In this document: positions 9,353-18,818 of the stretch, piece by piece
How the letters are laid out: each line of letters opens with the position of its first letter
Numbering within the stretch: the first letter of the stretch is position 1
Source: UBA1952 sp965246855
GTDB lineage: Bacteria > Bacteroidota > Bacteroidia > Chitinophagales > Chitinophagaceae
Length of the DNA: 64,000 nt
Assembly (NCBI GenBank): GCA_965246855.1
Contig: CBDFFP010000009.1
Location: forward strand, 124,001-188,000
Direction: 5' to 3'
Program-made: the position numbers and the translations under genes
Notes under the pieces: model-generated
What the model was told of the DNA's origin: nothing
The model's input: the letters and a program-made list of their open reading frames with translations, nothing else
The model's database searches: none

Positions 9353-11293
9353 ATGAGAAAACAACTATTCTCCTTGGCAGCGGCGGCATTGTCTGCGGCG
9401 GCCTTTACAACAGAAGTTCGGGCACAAACTTCTGCGCTGAGTCTTATCGGTGGTGCACGATTTGGTGTTACTGCGCCTGCTTCCCTGGCTGGTTCCCGGA
9501 CGGTGACTTACGCACAATCTGGTGGCGGCTGGGGGCCGGTAAGCCTTAACCCGCCGCTTATCAATGTTCCTGTTGTGCGTGCTTTCGGTACCGGTGGTGT
9601 CAATACGGACAGCCTTCTTTGCACTCCTGCAGCAAACGGAACGGGTGGTCTTCCTTCCCTCTCCGGAAAAGTAGCTATTTTTTATCGCGGCAATTGTAAC
9701 TTTAGTGAGAAAGCTTACAACGCACAACTTGCCGGCGCAGTAGCTGCTGTTATCATCAATAACATTCCCGGTGGCCCGGTGGGTATGGGTGCCGGTACGA
9801 ATGGCGCACAGGTGACTATTCCGGTATTTATGGTGTCAGACGTGGATGGCGCAGTGCTGGCCAGTGCGATTGCGGGTGGCTCTAACGTCACTGTTTCTAT
9901 TGGCGAGTGGGGATTGGGCTATACCAGTGATATTGGTATTGTACCCGGGAACTCTGCACCGCCTCATGCGGGCGCTATTCCGATGAACCAGTTGATGACG
10001 ACCAACAATAACCCATCTGCTTATCACATTCTGAACGGCTCTATCGCTGCTAATTACGGCACAGATACACAGCGCAACCTGAAAACGGTTACCACTGTAA
10101 ACTGGGTTCCTAATGGCGGCTCTGCGATGCAGGTTTGGAAGGATACGGCTGCATTGAACGTGGACTTCGCTCCTTCCGATTCACTTACACTGCCTTTTTC
10201 TACAGGCTTCTTTAACCCGCACGCTTCTACCCGTGGCCGCTTTGATATTCAGTCTATGCTGATGCCCGCTACGCCAGATGCGACCATGCAGGATAACTCT
10301 GAGACCAAGTCTATGTATGTCACCGATTCTATCTACTGTAAGGGTCAGTGGAATGCAGACTCTATGCGTCCTAAGTATCAGCTGGCTTACGGTTACAGCG
10401 GCCTGACGCTTCCGCTTAGCTGGGGGCCGTTGTTCTACACTGCTGTTGGTGGACAATATCCTGCTAAAATGCAGTTTTCGGTTTCCAACGCTACTGCCGG
10501 ATCATCCCTGAATGGTGCTAATGTTACTACCTGCGCGTTTAAATGGGTTGACGGTTCTGCCGGAAATCCTGCTGATCAGGTGATTCAAGGAGGCGAGCTT
10601 ACACTTGTAGCAACTGGTTATAAAGCGTTTTCCACTACGGACTCCAGCTTCGACGATTTTATCGTTCCTTTCGATCCCAGTTCTACCAACGGAACGATTG
10701 CGCCGCTTGAGAATTCCACTTGGTATTACTATACAGTAACGCCAAGCGACCCTTCTTTTTATTATGTTACAGAAGGGCCTACTAATGACCTTGCACGTGT
10801 TTTCACGGCCAACCAGATTGACTCCAACAAGCGTGAGTACACCGCCGTTCAGTACACAGGCGATATCAACGAATTGCTTTTTGCGCAGCCAACAACCGGC
10901 ACTTTCCGCATGTTGACAGGATACAACAATCCTAATATCAATATTGACAGTGTGGATATTACGTTCCCGCTTCGCGCGTTTAATGTTGCGGTTCACGTTT
11001 CCACCATTATGCCTAGCAAAGTTGATGATCTCGCTTTATCAATTAATAAGTTCAACATCTTCCCGAACCCTTCTACGGGTTTGGTGAATGTGGCTTATGA
11101 TTTCAAGCAGAGCGTAGGTCAATCCCAGATCACAGTTTTTGACGGCGCTGGTAGAACAGTTGCGTCCAAATCCATTTCTGGTGGTTCCGGCCAAATTAGC
11201 TTTGAGCTTCAGCACGCAGCTACAGGTACTTATTGGCTTGTCTTGGGTAATACCTTGGGAACAAAGTCCTATCAGTTCCAGGTTGTTAAGTAA
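9353..11293 (+). CDS. Secreted PA-domain protein with T9SS type A sorting domain
   Basis: The 646-residue protein starts MRKQLFSLAAAALSAAAF and has a signal peptide ending near VRAQ. An upstream extension of 39 codons is open but lacks a signal-peptide start. A protease-associated (PA) domain covers about residues 85-175 (GKVAIFYRGNCNFSEKAYNA .. GAVAAVIINN .. IPVFMVSDVDGAVL). The middle is beta-rich with no catalytic motif that I recognise. The last about 75 residues (INKFNIFPNPSTG .. GTYWLVLGN .. YQFQVVK) form a complete T9SS sorting domain. PA domains usually sit in secreted peptidases or bind protein, but no peptidase domain is visible. It is followed by an intrinsic terminator. Confidence 0.9.
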   Translation: MRKQLFSLAAAALSAAAFTTEVRAQTSALSLIGGARFGVTAPASLAGSRTVTYAQSGGGWGPVSLNPPLINVPVVRAFGTGGVNTDSLLCTPAANGTGGLPSLSGKVAIFYRGNCNFSEKAYNAQLAGAVAAVIINNIPGGPVGMGAGTNGAQVTIPVFMVSDVDGAVLASAIAGGSNVTVSIGEWGLGYTSDIGIVPGNSAPPHAGAIPMNQLMTTNNNPSAYHILNGSIAANYGTDTQRNLKTVTTVNWVPNGGSAMQVWKDTAALNVDFAPSDSLTLPFSTGFFNPHASTRGRFDIQSMLMPATPDATMQDNSETKSMYVTDSIYCKGQWNADSMRPKYQLAYGYSGLTLPLSWGPLFYTAVGGQYPAKMQFSVSNATAGSSLNGANVTTCAFKWVDGSAGNPADQVIQGGELTLVATGYKAFSTTDSSFDDFIVPFDPSSTNGTIAPLENSTWYYYTVTPSDPSFYYVTEGPTNDLARVFTANQIDSNKREYTAVQYTGDINELLFAQPTTGTFRMLTGYNNPNINIDSVDITFPLRAFNVAVHVSTIMPSKVDDLALSINKFNIFPNPSTGLVNVAYDFKQSVGQSQITVFDGAGRTVASKSISGGSGQISFELQHAATGTYWLVLGNTLGTKSYQFQVVK

Positions 11294-11310
11294 CAATTTC
11301 CGTTCTATTA

Positions 11311-11337
11311 AAAAACCGGCTTTCGAGCCGGTTTTTT
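11311..11337 (+). terminator. Intrinsic terminator after the PA-domain gene
   Basis: AAAAACCGGCT pairs with AGCCGGTTTTT around a TTCG tetraloop, followed by T residues. Confidence 0.88.
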
Positions 11338-11345
11338 TATTTCCT

Positions 11346-11353
11346 TAATTTTG
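11346..11353 (+). promoter_or_regulatory. -7 box TAATTTTG for mnmG
   Basis: TAATTTTG followed by C, ending only 4 bases before the mnmG ATG. Transcription would start at or very near the start codon, giving a nearly leaderless message. The -33 region overlaps the preceding terminator and is weak. Confidence 0.5.
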
Positions 11354-11357
11354 CAGG

Positions 11358-13229
11358 ATGAATTCTTCTTTCGACATAGTGGTGATTGGTGGTGGACATG
11401 CCGGATGTGAAGCAGCAATGTCTGCATCCAACATGGGTTTCAAAGTATTACTAATATCTCAAAATTTATATACAATTGGTCAAATGTCTTGTAATCCTGC
11501 GGTTGGTGGGATTGCAAAAGGCCAGATTGTGCGTGAAATTGATGCCTTGGGTGGTTTCTCAGGGATTGTAACGGATAAATCATCTATTCAGTTTCGAATG
11601 CTCAATAGAAGTAAAGGTCCTGGAATGTGGAGTCCGAGGGCACAGTGTGACAAGATTTTGTTCGCTCAAACATGGCGACAGGTTTTAGAAAGTCAGTCAA
11701 ACATTTTTCTTTGGCAAGATACCGTCACGGAAATTCTTGTTTCACGTGGAACAATTACGAGCGTGAAAACAGAATTCGGTGAGGAAATTCATGCGAAAAA
11801 AGTGATTATTACGTCTGGTACTTTTTTGAATGGGATTATCCACGTTGGACTTCGGCAGTTTGGTGGTGGAAGAATAGGGGAGCGCAAAGCAGTTGGCGTA
11901 ACGGAAAGTCTACTGAATTTTGGATTGCAATCCTCACGCCTTAAAACCGGAACGCCACCCCGAATTGAAGGAAACAGTCTTGATTATACCAAAATGGAAA
12001 TTCAGTATGGAGATGAGGCTCCACAGGCTTTTTCCTATATGGAGAAATCCAAACTGACTTCCGAAAATCAACTTCCTTGTTGGATTACATACACCTCACC
12101 CCTTGTACACGAAATTCTGCAGGAAGGATTTTTCCAATCGCCCATGTACACCGGCGTGATTGAAGGCAGTGGCCCTCGTTATTGCCCCAGTATTGAAGAT
12201 AAAATCGGGCGTTTTGCCGATAAAGAACGTCACCAGCTTTTTGTAGAGCCGGAAGGTAGGAACACCACCGAAACCTATGTGAATGGCTTTAGCACGTCTT
12301 TGCCCCTGGAAATCCAGAAAAAAGCACTGAAAGAAGTGAAAGGCTTTGAAAACTGCCATTTTCTGAAACCCGGCTATGCGATTGAGTACGACTATTTCTT
12401 CCCAACTCAGCTTCACCACACTCTGGAAACAAAAGCCGTTTCGGGTCTCTACCTCGCCGGACAAATCAACGGAACGACGGGCTACGAAGAAGCCGCTTGT
12501 CAGGGACTGATGGCAGGCATCAACGCAGCCCTTTCCTTGAAAGAAGAAGAGCATTTTGTACTGGGCAGAGAAGACGCCTATATCGCGGTGTTGATAGACG
12601 ACCTCGTGAGCAAAGGAACGGAAGAGCCTTACCGCATGTTTACAAGCCGGGCAGAATTCCGTACGCTCTTGCGGCAAGACAACGCGGATATGCGCCTCAC
12701 CGAAAAAGGCTACAAAATTGGCTTGGCAAGCGAAGAACGTTTCCGGAGAATGGAAAAAAAGAAAAAGGAGATCGCTCATGTTCGTCAACATTGGAAGGAA
12801 ACAGCCGTCACTCCGGAAGTATATAATGCTGCTGTAGAGGCGGACGGACTTCCCGGCATCAACGAAAAAACGCGCTTGGAAAAGCTTTTGCTTCGCCCCG
12901 GCATGACGACGGAACAGTTGCAATTGCTTACAAGAGAAACCGTATCAGCGACCCCAGAGAATGTGGATGCTGAAAGTATAGAAGCTGCCGAGATTGGATT
13001 GAAGTACCAAACCTATATTGACAAGGAAAAAGAAATGGCCGCCAAAATCCGGGAGCTGGAAAACCTGAAAATGCCCGCCGGTATCAACTATCTGCAAATC
13101 CCTGCGTTATCGATGGAAGCCCGTTTAAAGCTGGAAGAAATCAAGCCCGCTACGCTCGGTCAGGCAGGCCGGATTTCCGGAGTAAACCCAAGTGACATTC
13201 AAGTGCTGCTCGTGAAATTCGGACGTTAA
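11358..13229 (+). CDS. mnmG: tRNA uridine-5-carboxymethylaminomethyl modification enzyme MnmG (GidA)
   Basis: MnmG acts with MnmE to modify the wobble uridine of several tRNAs, using FAD and NADH. The 623-residue protein has the usual length. The FAD-binding motif VIGGGHAGCEAA lies at residues 9-20. The family signatures SCNPAVGGIAKGQ, GLRQFGGGRIGERK-like and the C-terminal RPGM/ISGV helical region (about 550-620) are present. The gene sits 3.2 kb from the DnaA-box cluster, a common neighbourhood for gidA. The first about 750 bases are visibly more A+T-rich than the rest of the gene. recX follows after 12 bases, suggesting an operon. Confidence 0.97.
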   Translation: MNSSFDIVVIGGGHAGCEAAMSASNMGFKVLLISQNLYTIGQMSCNPAVGGIAKGQIVREIDALGGFSGIVTDKSSIQFRMLNRSKGPGMWSPRAQCDKILFAQTWRQVLESQSNIFLWQDTVTEILVSRGTITSVKTEFGEEIHAKKVIITSGTFLNGIIHVGLRQFGGGRIGERKAVGVTESLLNFGLQSSRLKTGTPPRIEGNSLDYTKMEIQYGDEAPQAFSYMEKSKLTSENQLPCWITYTSPLVHEILQEGFFQSPMYTGVIEGSGPRYCPSIEDKIGRFADKERHQLFVEPEGRNTTETYVNGFSTSLPLEIQKKALKEVKGFENCHFLKPGYAIEYDYFFPTQLHHTLETKAVSGLYLAGQINGTTGYEEAACQGLMAGINAALSLKEEEHFVLGREDAYIAVLIDDLVSKGTEEPYRMFTSRAEFRTLLRQDNADMRLTEKGYKIGLASEERFRRMEKKKKEIAHVRQHWKETAVTPEVYNAAVEADGLPGINEKTRLEKLLLRPGMTTEQLQLLTRETVSATPENVDAESIEAAEIGLKYQTYIDKEKEMAAKIRELENLKMPAGINYLQIPALSMEARLKLEEIKPATLGQAGRISGVNPSDIQVLLVKFGR

Positions 13230-13241
13230 AAAAAGAGGTTT

Positions 13242-13697
13242 ATGGAAATCCGCCCGGCCATCTATAAATACTGCAATTACCAGGAACGCTGCCATCAGGA
13301 AGTCCGGAGCAAATTGTTTGAACTGGGTGCCGGGCAGGAATATGGGGATGAACTTATTGCGGAACTGATAAAGGCCAATCTTTTAAATGAAGAGCGTTTT
13401 GCAAAGTCTTATTGCCGGGGAAAATTCAGCATCAAGAAATGGGGACGAAACAAAATCCGCCAGCAGCTTCGACAGAAAAAAGTCTCTGATTATTGCATCA
13501 AAAAAGGTCTCTCCGAGATTTCCGAAGAAGATTACGAGCAGACTTTGCTCCGGCTTTGCGAAAGGCTGCGGGAAAAGTACCAACACGAAAAACAGGAGTG
13601 GATACGGCAGGCCAAAATCGCGCAGTATCTCTCCGGCAGAGGCTTTGAGGCCGACCTCATCAAACAGGCACTCATCCAAACCGAAACTCCATCATGA
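13242..13697 (+). CDS. recX: RecX-like regulatory protein
   Basis: RecX binds RecA filaments and restrains their activity in the cytoplasm. The 151-residue protein is built of three-helix RecX repeats. Recognisable blocks are LIKANLLNEERFAKSYCRGK (repeat 1, residues about 47-66), WGRNKIRQQLRQKKVSDYCIKKGL (repeat 2) and the C-terminal QYLSGRGFEADLIKQAL (repeat 3). It starts 12 bases after mnmG, and its stop overlaps the start of apaG by 4 bases (ATGA), so the three genes are probably co-transcribed. Its recA partner is not in this window. Confidence 0.87.
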   Translation: MEIRPAIYKYCNYQERCHQEVRSKLFELGAGQEYGDELIAELIKANLLNEERFAKSYCRGKFSIKKWGRNKIRQQLRQKKVSDYCIKKGLSEISEEDYEQTLLRLCERLREKYQHEKQEWIRQAKIAQYLSGRGFEADLIKQALIQTETPS

Positions 13698-14104
13698 AGA
13701 CAACCGTTTATCCTAAAATGAACGAAGCAGTAACCGCAGGCATCCGGGTGTGTGTAGAAACACAGTATCAATTCCGGGACAGCAAACCTGAAGCGGGCGT
13801 GTACGTTTTCGCTTACCGTATTCGCATCAAAAATGGCGGCTTGACGCCCGTGCAGCTTCTCCACCGCCACTGGGAAATCAGCGATTGCGGCAAGGCGGTG
13901 CGCACGGTGGACGGCGAGGGCGTGGTGGGAAAGCAACCCATTATCAACCCCGGCGAGGAGTTTGTGTACATCTCCGGCTGCCAGTTGAGCAACGAAATTG
14001 GCCGGATGAGCGGCCACTACGAAATGGAAGACCTGTATTCCAATAAGCGGTTTGACGTGCGGATTCCGCCCTTCGCGCTGGAAATTCCTTTTAAACTTAA
14101 CTGA
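13694..14104 (+). CDS. apaG: ApaG domain protein
   Basis: The 136-residue protein matches the ApaG fold, a small fibronectin-like beta sandwich. It has VETQYQ, YRIRIKNGG, VQLLHRHWEISD, VVGKQPIINPGEEFVYISGC, MSGHYEM and the terminal IPPFAL. A start at residue 9 (MNEAV) is possible, but ATG 13694 couples translation to recX through an ATGA overlap. In other bacteria apaG has been linked to metal and dinucleoside-polyphosphate physiology, and its molecular role is not settled. A hairpin followed by T residues lies about 110 bases downstream. Confidence 0.93.
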   Translation: MKTTVYPKMNEAVTAGIRVCVETQYQFRDSKPEAGVYVFAYRIRIKNGGLTPVQLLHRHWEISDCGKAVRTVDGEGVVGKQPIINPGEEFVYISGCQLSNEIGRMSGHYEMEDLYSNKRFDVRIPPFALEIPFKLN

Positions 14105-14210
14105 TTTTTGGTGCAACTTGGGGCTTAGCGGCGGGCAGTTCGGATGCCGTGTCGTAAATTTGCCGCAGGTTTTCTCAAAGGGATTTTCTCCTTTGTTGCC
14201 CATACTTCTG

Positions 14211-14240
14211 AAAGGCCGTCTTCTTCAGGCGGCCTTTTTT
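14211..14240 (+). terminator. Probable intrinsic terminator of the mnmG-recX-apaG operon
   Basis: AAAGGCCG pairs with CGGCCTTT around an 11-nt loop that can partly pair, followed by T residues. Confidence 0.7.
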
Positions 14241-14359
14241 TACAAAGTACCTCTCCCCGGAATAGCCCAATAAACAGTGCCTGCCTCGATTGTGCGGGGC
14301 GTGTTTTATACAAGGAGTCTGCCGAGAAACCAACCCCAATCCGCTTTTTTAATTCCCCA

Positions 14360-16168
14360 ATGAATATTCGCAACATCGCCATCATCGCCCACGTTGACCA
14401 TGGCAAAACGTCCCTTGTGGACAAAATCATCCAAGCTACCAAAGTCTTCCGCGACAACCAGGACGCCGGGGAGCTTATCATGGACTCCAACGACTTGGAG
14501 CGTGAGCGCGGCATCACTATCCTCGCCAAGAACATGAGCGTAGCCTACAAGGACGTCAAAATCAATGTGATAGACACGCCCGGTCACGCCGACTTTGGCG
14601 GAGAAGTAGAGCGCGTTCTGAAAATGGCCGATGGCGTTCTGCTGCTTGTAGATGCCTTTGAAGGTCCGATGCCGCAGACACGTTTCGTACTCCAAAAAGC
14701 CCTTGCGCTTGGTCTGCATCCAATCGTCGTTATCAACAAAGTGGACAAGCCAAATTGCCGTCCCGAAGAAGTTCATGACGCTGTTTTTGAGCTGTTCTTC
14801 CAACTGGACGCAACGGAAGAGCAACTGAATTTCCCGACACTGTACGGATCGGCCAAGCAAGGTTGGTACAATACTTCCCTCACGCAAACCGAAGACATCA
14901 CGCCACTGCTGGACATGATTCTGGACAAAGTGCCAGAGCCGAAGATTTCGGAAGGGCCAGTGCAAATGCAAATCACCTCGCTGGATTACTCCGCCTTCCT
15001 TGGACGGATTGCTATTGGAAAAGTGACGCGCGGTGTGCTGAAAGAAAACACCCCGATTCAGCTTTGCAAGTTGGACGGTACGATGGTAAAGGGCCGGACG
15101 AAGGAGCTTTATACCTTTGAAGGCATGGGCAAGAAGAAAGTTACCGAAGTAGCCGCCGGTGACATCTGCGCCGTGAATGGCATTGAGGATTTCCAGATTG
15201 GCGAAACGATTGCCGACTTTGAGAATCCTGAAGCATTGGTAGTTACGCCGATTGACGAGCCGACGATGAACATGCAGTTCTCCATCAACAACTCGCCGTT
15301 TTTTGGCCGGGAAGGAAAATTCGTGACCTCGCGCAACATCCGTGACCGCCTGTACAAAGAGCTGGAAAAGAACCTCGCCCTCCGTGTGCAGGATACCGAC
15401 GACGCCGATAAATTCCTTGTTTTCGGACGCGGCATTCTTCACCTTTCCGTTCTGGTGGAAACCATGCGTCGCGAAGGATATGAACTCACCGTTGGTCAGC
15501 CGCAGGTAATCGTGAAGGAAATTGACGGCAAGAAGAATGAGCCTTATGAAACCCTCGTGGTGGACGTGCCTGCCGATTTCTCCGGTAAGGTGATTGACCT
15601 CGTAACCCAGCGCAAAGGCGAAATGCTGATTATGGATACCAAAGGCGAGATGCAGCACCTGGAGTTTGACATTCCGAGCCGCGGCCTTATCGGACTGCGT
15701 TCTCAGATGCTGACCGCCACCGCAGGCGAAGCCGTTATGGCCCACCGTTTCCGCGAATACAAGCCGTGGAAGGGCACGATTCCGGGCCGGAACAACGGCG
15801 TGTTGGTCTCCAAATTCGGAGGCAGCACAACGGCCTATTCTATTGACAAATTGCAGGACAGAGGTTCGTTCTTTGTAGATCCGGGAGACGAAGTGTATGC
15901 AGGTCAGATTCTGGCGGAGAACATCAAGCCGGGCGACCTGAACGTGAATGCCGTAGAAGCAAAGAAGTTGACTAACCACCGGGCTTCCGGCTCAGACGGT
16001 GCAACTGTTATCACCCCAAAAATCCAGATGACTTTGGAAGAGTGCATGGAATACATCCAACCTGATGAATGCATTGAGGTGACACCGCAAAGCATCCGCC
16101 TGCGCAAAACCATGCTGGACGAAAACGACCGCGCGAAATACCAAAAGCAATTGAAAGTAGAAGCCTGA
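14360..16168 (+). CDS. typA: Ribosome-associated GTPase TypA/BipA
   Basis: TypA is a translational GTPase of the EF-G type that binds 70S ribosomes and aids assembly and stress adaptation. The 602-residue protein starts at ATG 14360 (MNIRNIAIIAHVDHGKT). The frame is open for 72 codons upstream, but those residues have no family match. GTPase motifs are AHVDHGKT (P-loop, from residue 9), DTPGHAD (switch II) and NKVDKP. EF-G domain II, III and V segments follow (GRGILHLSVLVETMRREGYE, SRGLIGLRSQ), then the BipA-specific C-terminal domain. A strong terminator follows directly. Confidence 0.97.
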   Translation: MNIRNIAIIAHVDHGKTSLVDKIIQATKVFRDNQDAGELIMDSNDLERERGITILAKNMSVAYKDVKINVIDTPGHADFGGEVERVLKMADGVLLLVDAFEGPMPQTRFVLQKALALGLHPIVVINKVDKPNCRPEEVHDAVFELFFQLDATEEQLNFPTLYGSAKQGWYNTSLTQTEDITPLLDMILDKVPEPKISEGPVQMQITSLDYSAFLGRIAIGKVTRGVLKENTPIQLCKLDGTMVKGRTKELYTFEGMGKKKVTEVAAGDICAVNGIEDFQIGETIADFENPEALVVTPIDEPTMNMQFSINNSPFFGREGKFVTSRNIRDRLYKELEKNLALRVQDTDDADKFLVFGRGILHLSVLVETMRREGYELTVGQPQVIVKEIDGKKNEPYETLVVDVPADFSGKVIDLVTQRKGEMLIMDTKGEMQHLEFDIPSRGLIGLRSQMLTATAGEAVMAHRFREYKPWKGTIPGRNNGVLVSKFGGSTTAYSIDKLQDRGSFFVDPGDEVYAGQILAENIKPGDLNVNAVEAKKLTNHRASGSDGATVITPKIQMTLEECMEYIQPDECIEVTPQSIRLRKTMLDENDRAKYQKQLKVEA

Positions 16169-16187
16169 TAACTTAGGTTTCTGGAAG

Positions 16188-16222
16188 AAAAAAGCCGCTC
16201 CCAATTGGGGCGGCTTTTTTTG
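16188..16222 (+). terminator. Intrinsic terminator of typA
   Basis: AAAAAGCCGCTCCC pairs with GGGGCGGCTTTTT around AATT with one T.G pair, then a T run, 20 bases after the stop. Confidence 0.9.
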
Positions 16223-18003
16223 CGTGCGTTAGAGAAATTTTCTCGCAGAGGCGCGAGAATACAGCGGGTAATATTGAGTCACGTAGATAAGAAGGGAGAG
16301 CATAAGCTTATGCCAAACAGACCTCTGAAAGGTGCGCTGTCAAAACGGTTTTGAAATCTCTTCTTCTGTGCGGGAAGGCTAAAGATAAGCAGCCTAAGCT
16401 AAAAAAGGCAAAAGCGATTTAGGGCTATGGCAGAAAGACCCGTCTTTCCCACTTTTGAGCATCAGAAGGGTTATGGCCCAATTCAGAGTTAGCAGCACGG
16501 TAGACACCACCGTTTTCCTCATCCCAGAGGGACGGTTTGTGGGTAGCTATTAAGTTGTAGATAAACCGTAGGGGCGTCCCGGAGGGACGCTTGGTGGGCC
16601 TAATCTTTCTCACCTTACCACTTCACAAGGCGTTCATGCGAAACGCGGTGGAAAGGAAAATTGTTTTCTACCTACTACGCATCCTGAATGGACGTGGAGA
16701 ACGTTCTCTCCGAAAAATTTGGAGAGATCATCGGTTCTCTTTCGCAGTGCCTGCCTCAATTCTAGGGAGAGAATGTCGGGAGAATCAAGACTATTAAGTG
16801 CAAATTAGCTGCCTAAATAGTATTAGGGTGTGTCCGAAAAATAAAAGGTTTTGAAAAGAGGAACACTCTACGTTTGTATTGCTTCTAAATCCCTACGGGT
16901 TGGACTCAGGATTAAGGTATGCAACCTGTCTTGGAAAAAGCTACTGTTGCGGTGGGGGATAAAACATTTTCAAGCTTTTTCTTACGACCTTTTGGGACAG
17001 GATTTTAGTAAAGATTTTTTTTGGAAAAAGAGCTTTAAGCAGAGCCAAAAATCAAAAGCCACAACGTGCCAAAATAATCCTGGAAAACGACCTTCTTGAA
17101 ATTTAATTGCGCTGAGCTTTCGGAAAATAACTGTGGTTTTTCAACGTCTAGATAGCCACAAATACGGTTCAGAATTCAGCTTTTTCTTTGCGTTTGAACT
17201 GTTATTAGAGCGTATTTTCTTCGCCAAAAGAGGAGTGCAACGAGATGATACAGACTTACAATCGCTCTTGATTGTCGCACTATTTAGAGCTTAAAATACT
17301 GCCGGGAACAACTCCAAGAGACGCTTCTTGGTCACTACGAAAGCCTGAAACAGAACTGCGTTTAAGAGCAGCGATTAACGCATTTTTCCGGGAAATGAAG
17401 TTTCTCTTTTCCACCTTTCTATTCTTCCGGAAAATAGAATAAACTTGACTCTCCCAAAGCACGACAAACCAATTTTTGGCCCTCCAGGAGGCGGGTTTTT
17501 TCACCTTAAAAAACGCTTGGAAAAGCACGCTCTAAAAGTTCTTTTCCGGGATTGTCAGCAGGCCGATCCGCCCTGTGTAAAGCAGTTAAAACAACAACTC
17601 TTCAAGCTCAAAAAAGCCTGCTTTTCACTCTCCCATTTAGTATGCTTTGAAGCTGTTTAAACGCCTGCAGGGAGGACAGAAATGGACCCGCTAAACACGC
17701 TCATCGTTCCACACCAATTTTTGTGGAATGTTCCACGTGATTTTTTTTGTGGAGCTGGACAAAAAATGTTCCACGCGCTAAAACAAGCGGCGTCCGAAAA
17801 CTGTCTAATAATGATGAAAGCAGCGTAAAGCGTTGATTATCAACGCTTTACGCAACAAAAATAATCGGTTTTGACACTAGGTCTAGGTGTGTGTGTTGTT
17901 TGCACTTTTCCAACCCAGCAATATCCCATGAAAACAGCCCTGTGAAACACGCTTCCACAACCGTTCCACACCCCGGTGAAACGAGCCAGAACCCGCGTCC
18001 CGC
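16223..18003. other. 1.8-kb stretch without a recognisable gene
   Basis: Only short open frames (up to 82 codons) occur on either strand, and none resembles a protein I know. The segment 16.8-17.7 kb is more A+T-rich than its surroundings. GTCCGAAAA appears in direct orientation near 16833 and 17792, about 960 bp apart, which might mark the ends of a very decayed insertion, but I could not recognise a transposase. A dispersed-repeat fragment (CGTAGGGGCG next to GTCCCGGAGGGACGC, about 16567-16592) and a TGTTCCACG motif at 17729 and 17767 are also present. Confidence 0.5.
17823..17853. repeat. 31-bp near-perfect palindrome
   Basis: GCGTAAAGCGTTGAT, one central T, then its exact reverse complement ATCAACGCTTTACGC. 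There is no T tract, so it is not a standard terminator. It could be an operator, a protein-binding site or a hairpin. No gene lies within 150 bases. Confidence 0.8.
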
Positions 18004-18765
18004 TTGATTTTTCCTCGCAAATTTTCCTGCCGGAAAAACGCCTTTTTCCAAGTGGCTGCAAGACCTTTGCCACTCACAATTCTCCGGTCTTTTTCCGCCT
18101 TGTTCCGAACGATTTCCCCCAAGCTGTTTCTGCTTCTTTTTCTCCTCTCCTGCGAGGCGAAAAAAGCGCCGGAAAAAGCGACGCTTTCCGCCGCTGATTC
18201 TGCGCTTCACCGCGAGTGGAAAGGAGAAAATCAAAACCTGCTTTCAGACGCCATTCCGCTGCTCCAAACCGGCGATATCGCACTACGTACTGGCGCCGAT
18301 GCAACAAGCCACGCACTGCGCTCCATGAACCAGAAAAACCGGCAGTTTTCCCACTGCGGCATCGTGGTTCTGGAGGACGGAAAACCGTTCATTTACCACA
18401 GCATCGGTGGCGAAGACAACCCCGACCAGCGCATCCCGCGCGAGACGCCGGAAAGGTTTTTTTCGCCCATCTCTAACAGCGGCGGCGGGGTTTGTCGCTA
18501 TGCCCTTTCGCCTGAAATGAGAAGCCACATTGTGCATACTGTACAGCAGTGGTTTCGGGAAGGCCGCACCTTCGACATGGCCTTTGACCTCGCCACCGAC
18601 ACGCAGCTTTACTGCGCGGAATTTGTCTATAAAGCGTTCCGGCAAAACGGCTTTGACAAGACGCTTTTTTCCACGAGCCACACAGGCGGTTTTGAGTACG
18701 TGGCGGTGGACGATTTATACAGTCATTCGGCGGCGAAAATCATTTGCTCTTTTGAGTATAAATAA
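18004..18765 (+). CDS. YiiX/YebB-like permuted NlpC/P60 cysteine-peptidase lipoprotein
   Basis: A papain-like fold hydrolase, probably acting on peptides, amides or lipids in the envelope. From ATG 18004 the protein has 253 residues. A TTG at 18100 would give a tidier 22-residue lipoprotein signal (FLLLFLLSC lipobox), so the true start is uncertain. Domain signatures are LLQTGDIALRTG, the catalytic His region FSHCGIVV, and the catalytic Cys region LYCAEFVYKAF, in the permuted order typical of the YiiX group. It precedes a second lipoprotein gene by 53 bases. Confidence 0.82.
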   Translation: MIFPRKFSCRKNAFFQVAARPLPLTILRSFSALFRTISPKLFLLLFLLSCEAKKAPEKATLSAADSALHREWKGENQNLLSDAIPLLQTGDIALRTGADATSHALRSMNQKNRQFSHCGIVVLEDGKPFIYHSIGGEDNPDQRIPRETPERFFSPISNSGGGVCRYALSPEMRSHIVHTVQQWFREGRTFDMAFDLATDTQLYCAEFVYKAFRQNGFDKTLFSTSHTGGFEYVAVDDLYSHSAAKIICSFEYK

Positions 18766-18818
18766 GCACCTTTGCCGCCGCTTAAAAATCCCTTTAAACA
18801 AGCAAAAATCTTTTCTCC

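Noticed and set aside
14306..15979. 557-codon open frame on the - strand
   Set aside because: Antisense shadow of typA.
16425..17660. Short open frames of 60-82 codons in the gene-poor region
   Set aside because: None resembles a known family, they overlap repeats or each other, and composition gives no coding signal.
16833..17800. Decayed insertion sequence bounded by GTCCGAAAA
   Set aside because: The two motifs are in direct orientation, not inverted, and no transposase fragment could be recognised, so it is noted only as a possibility.
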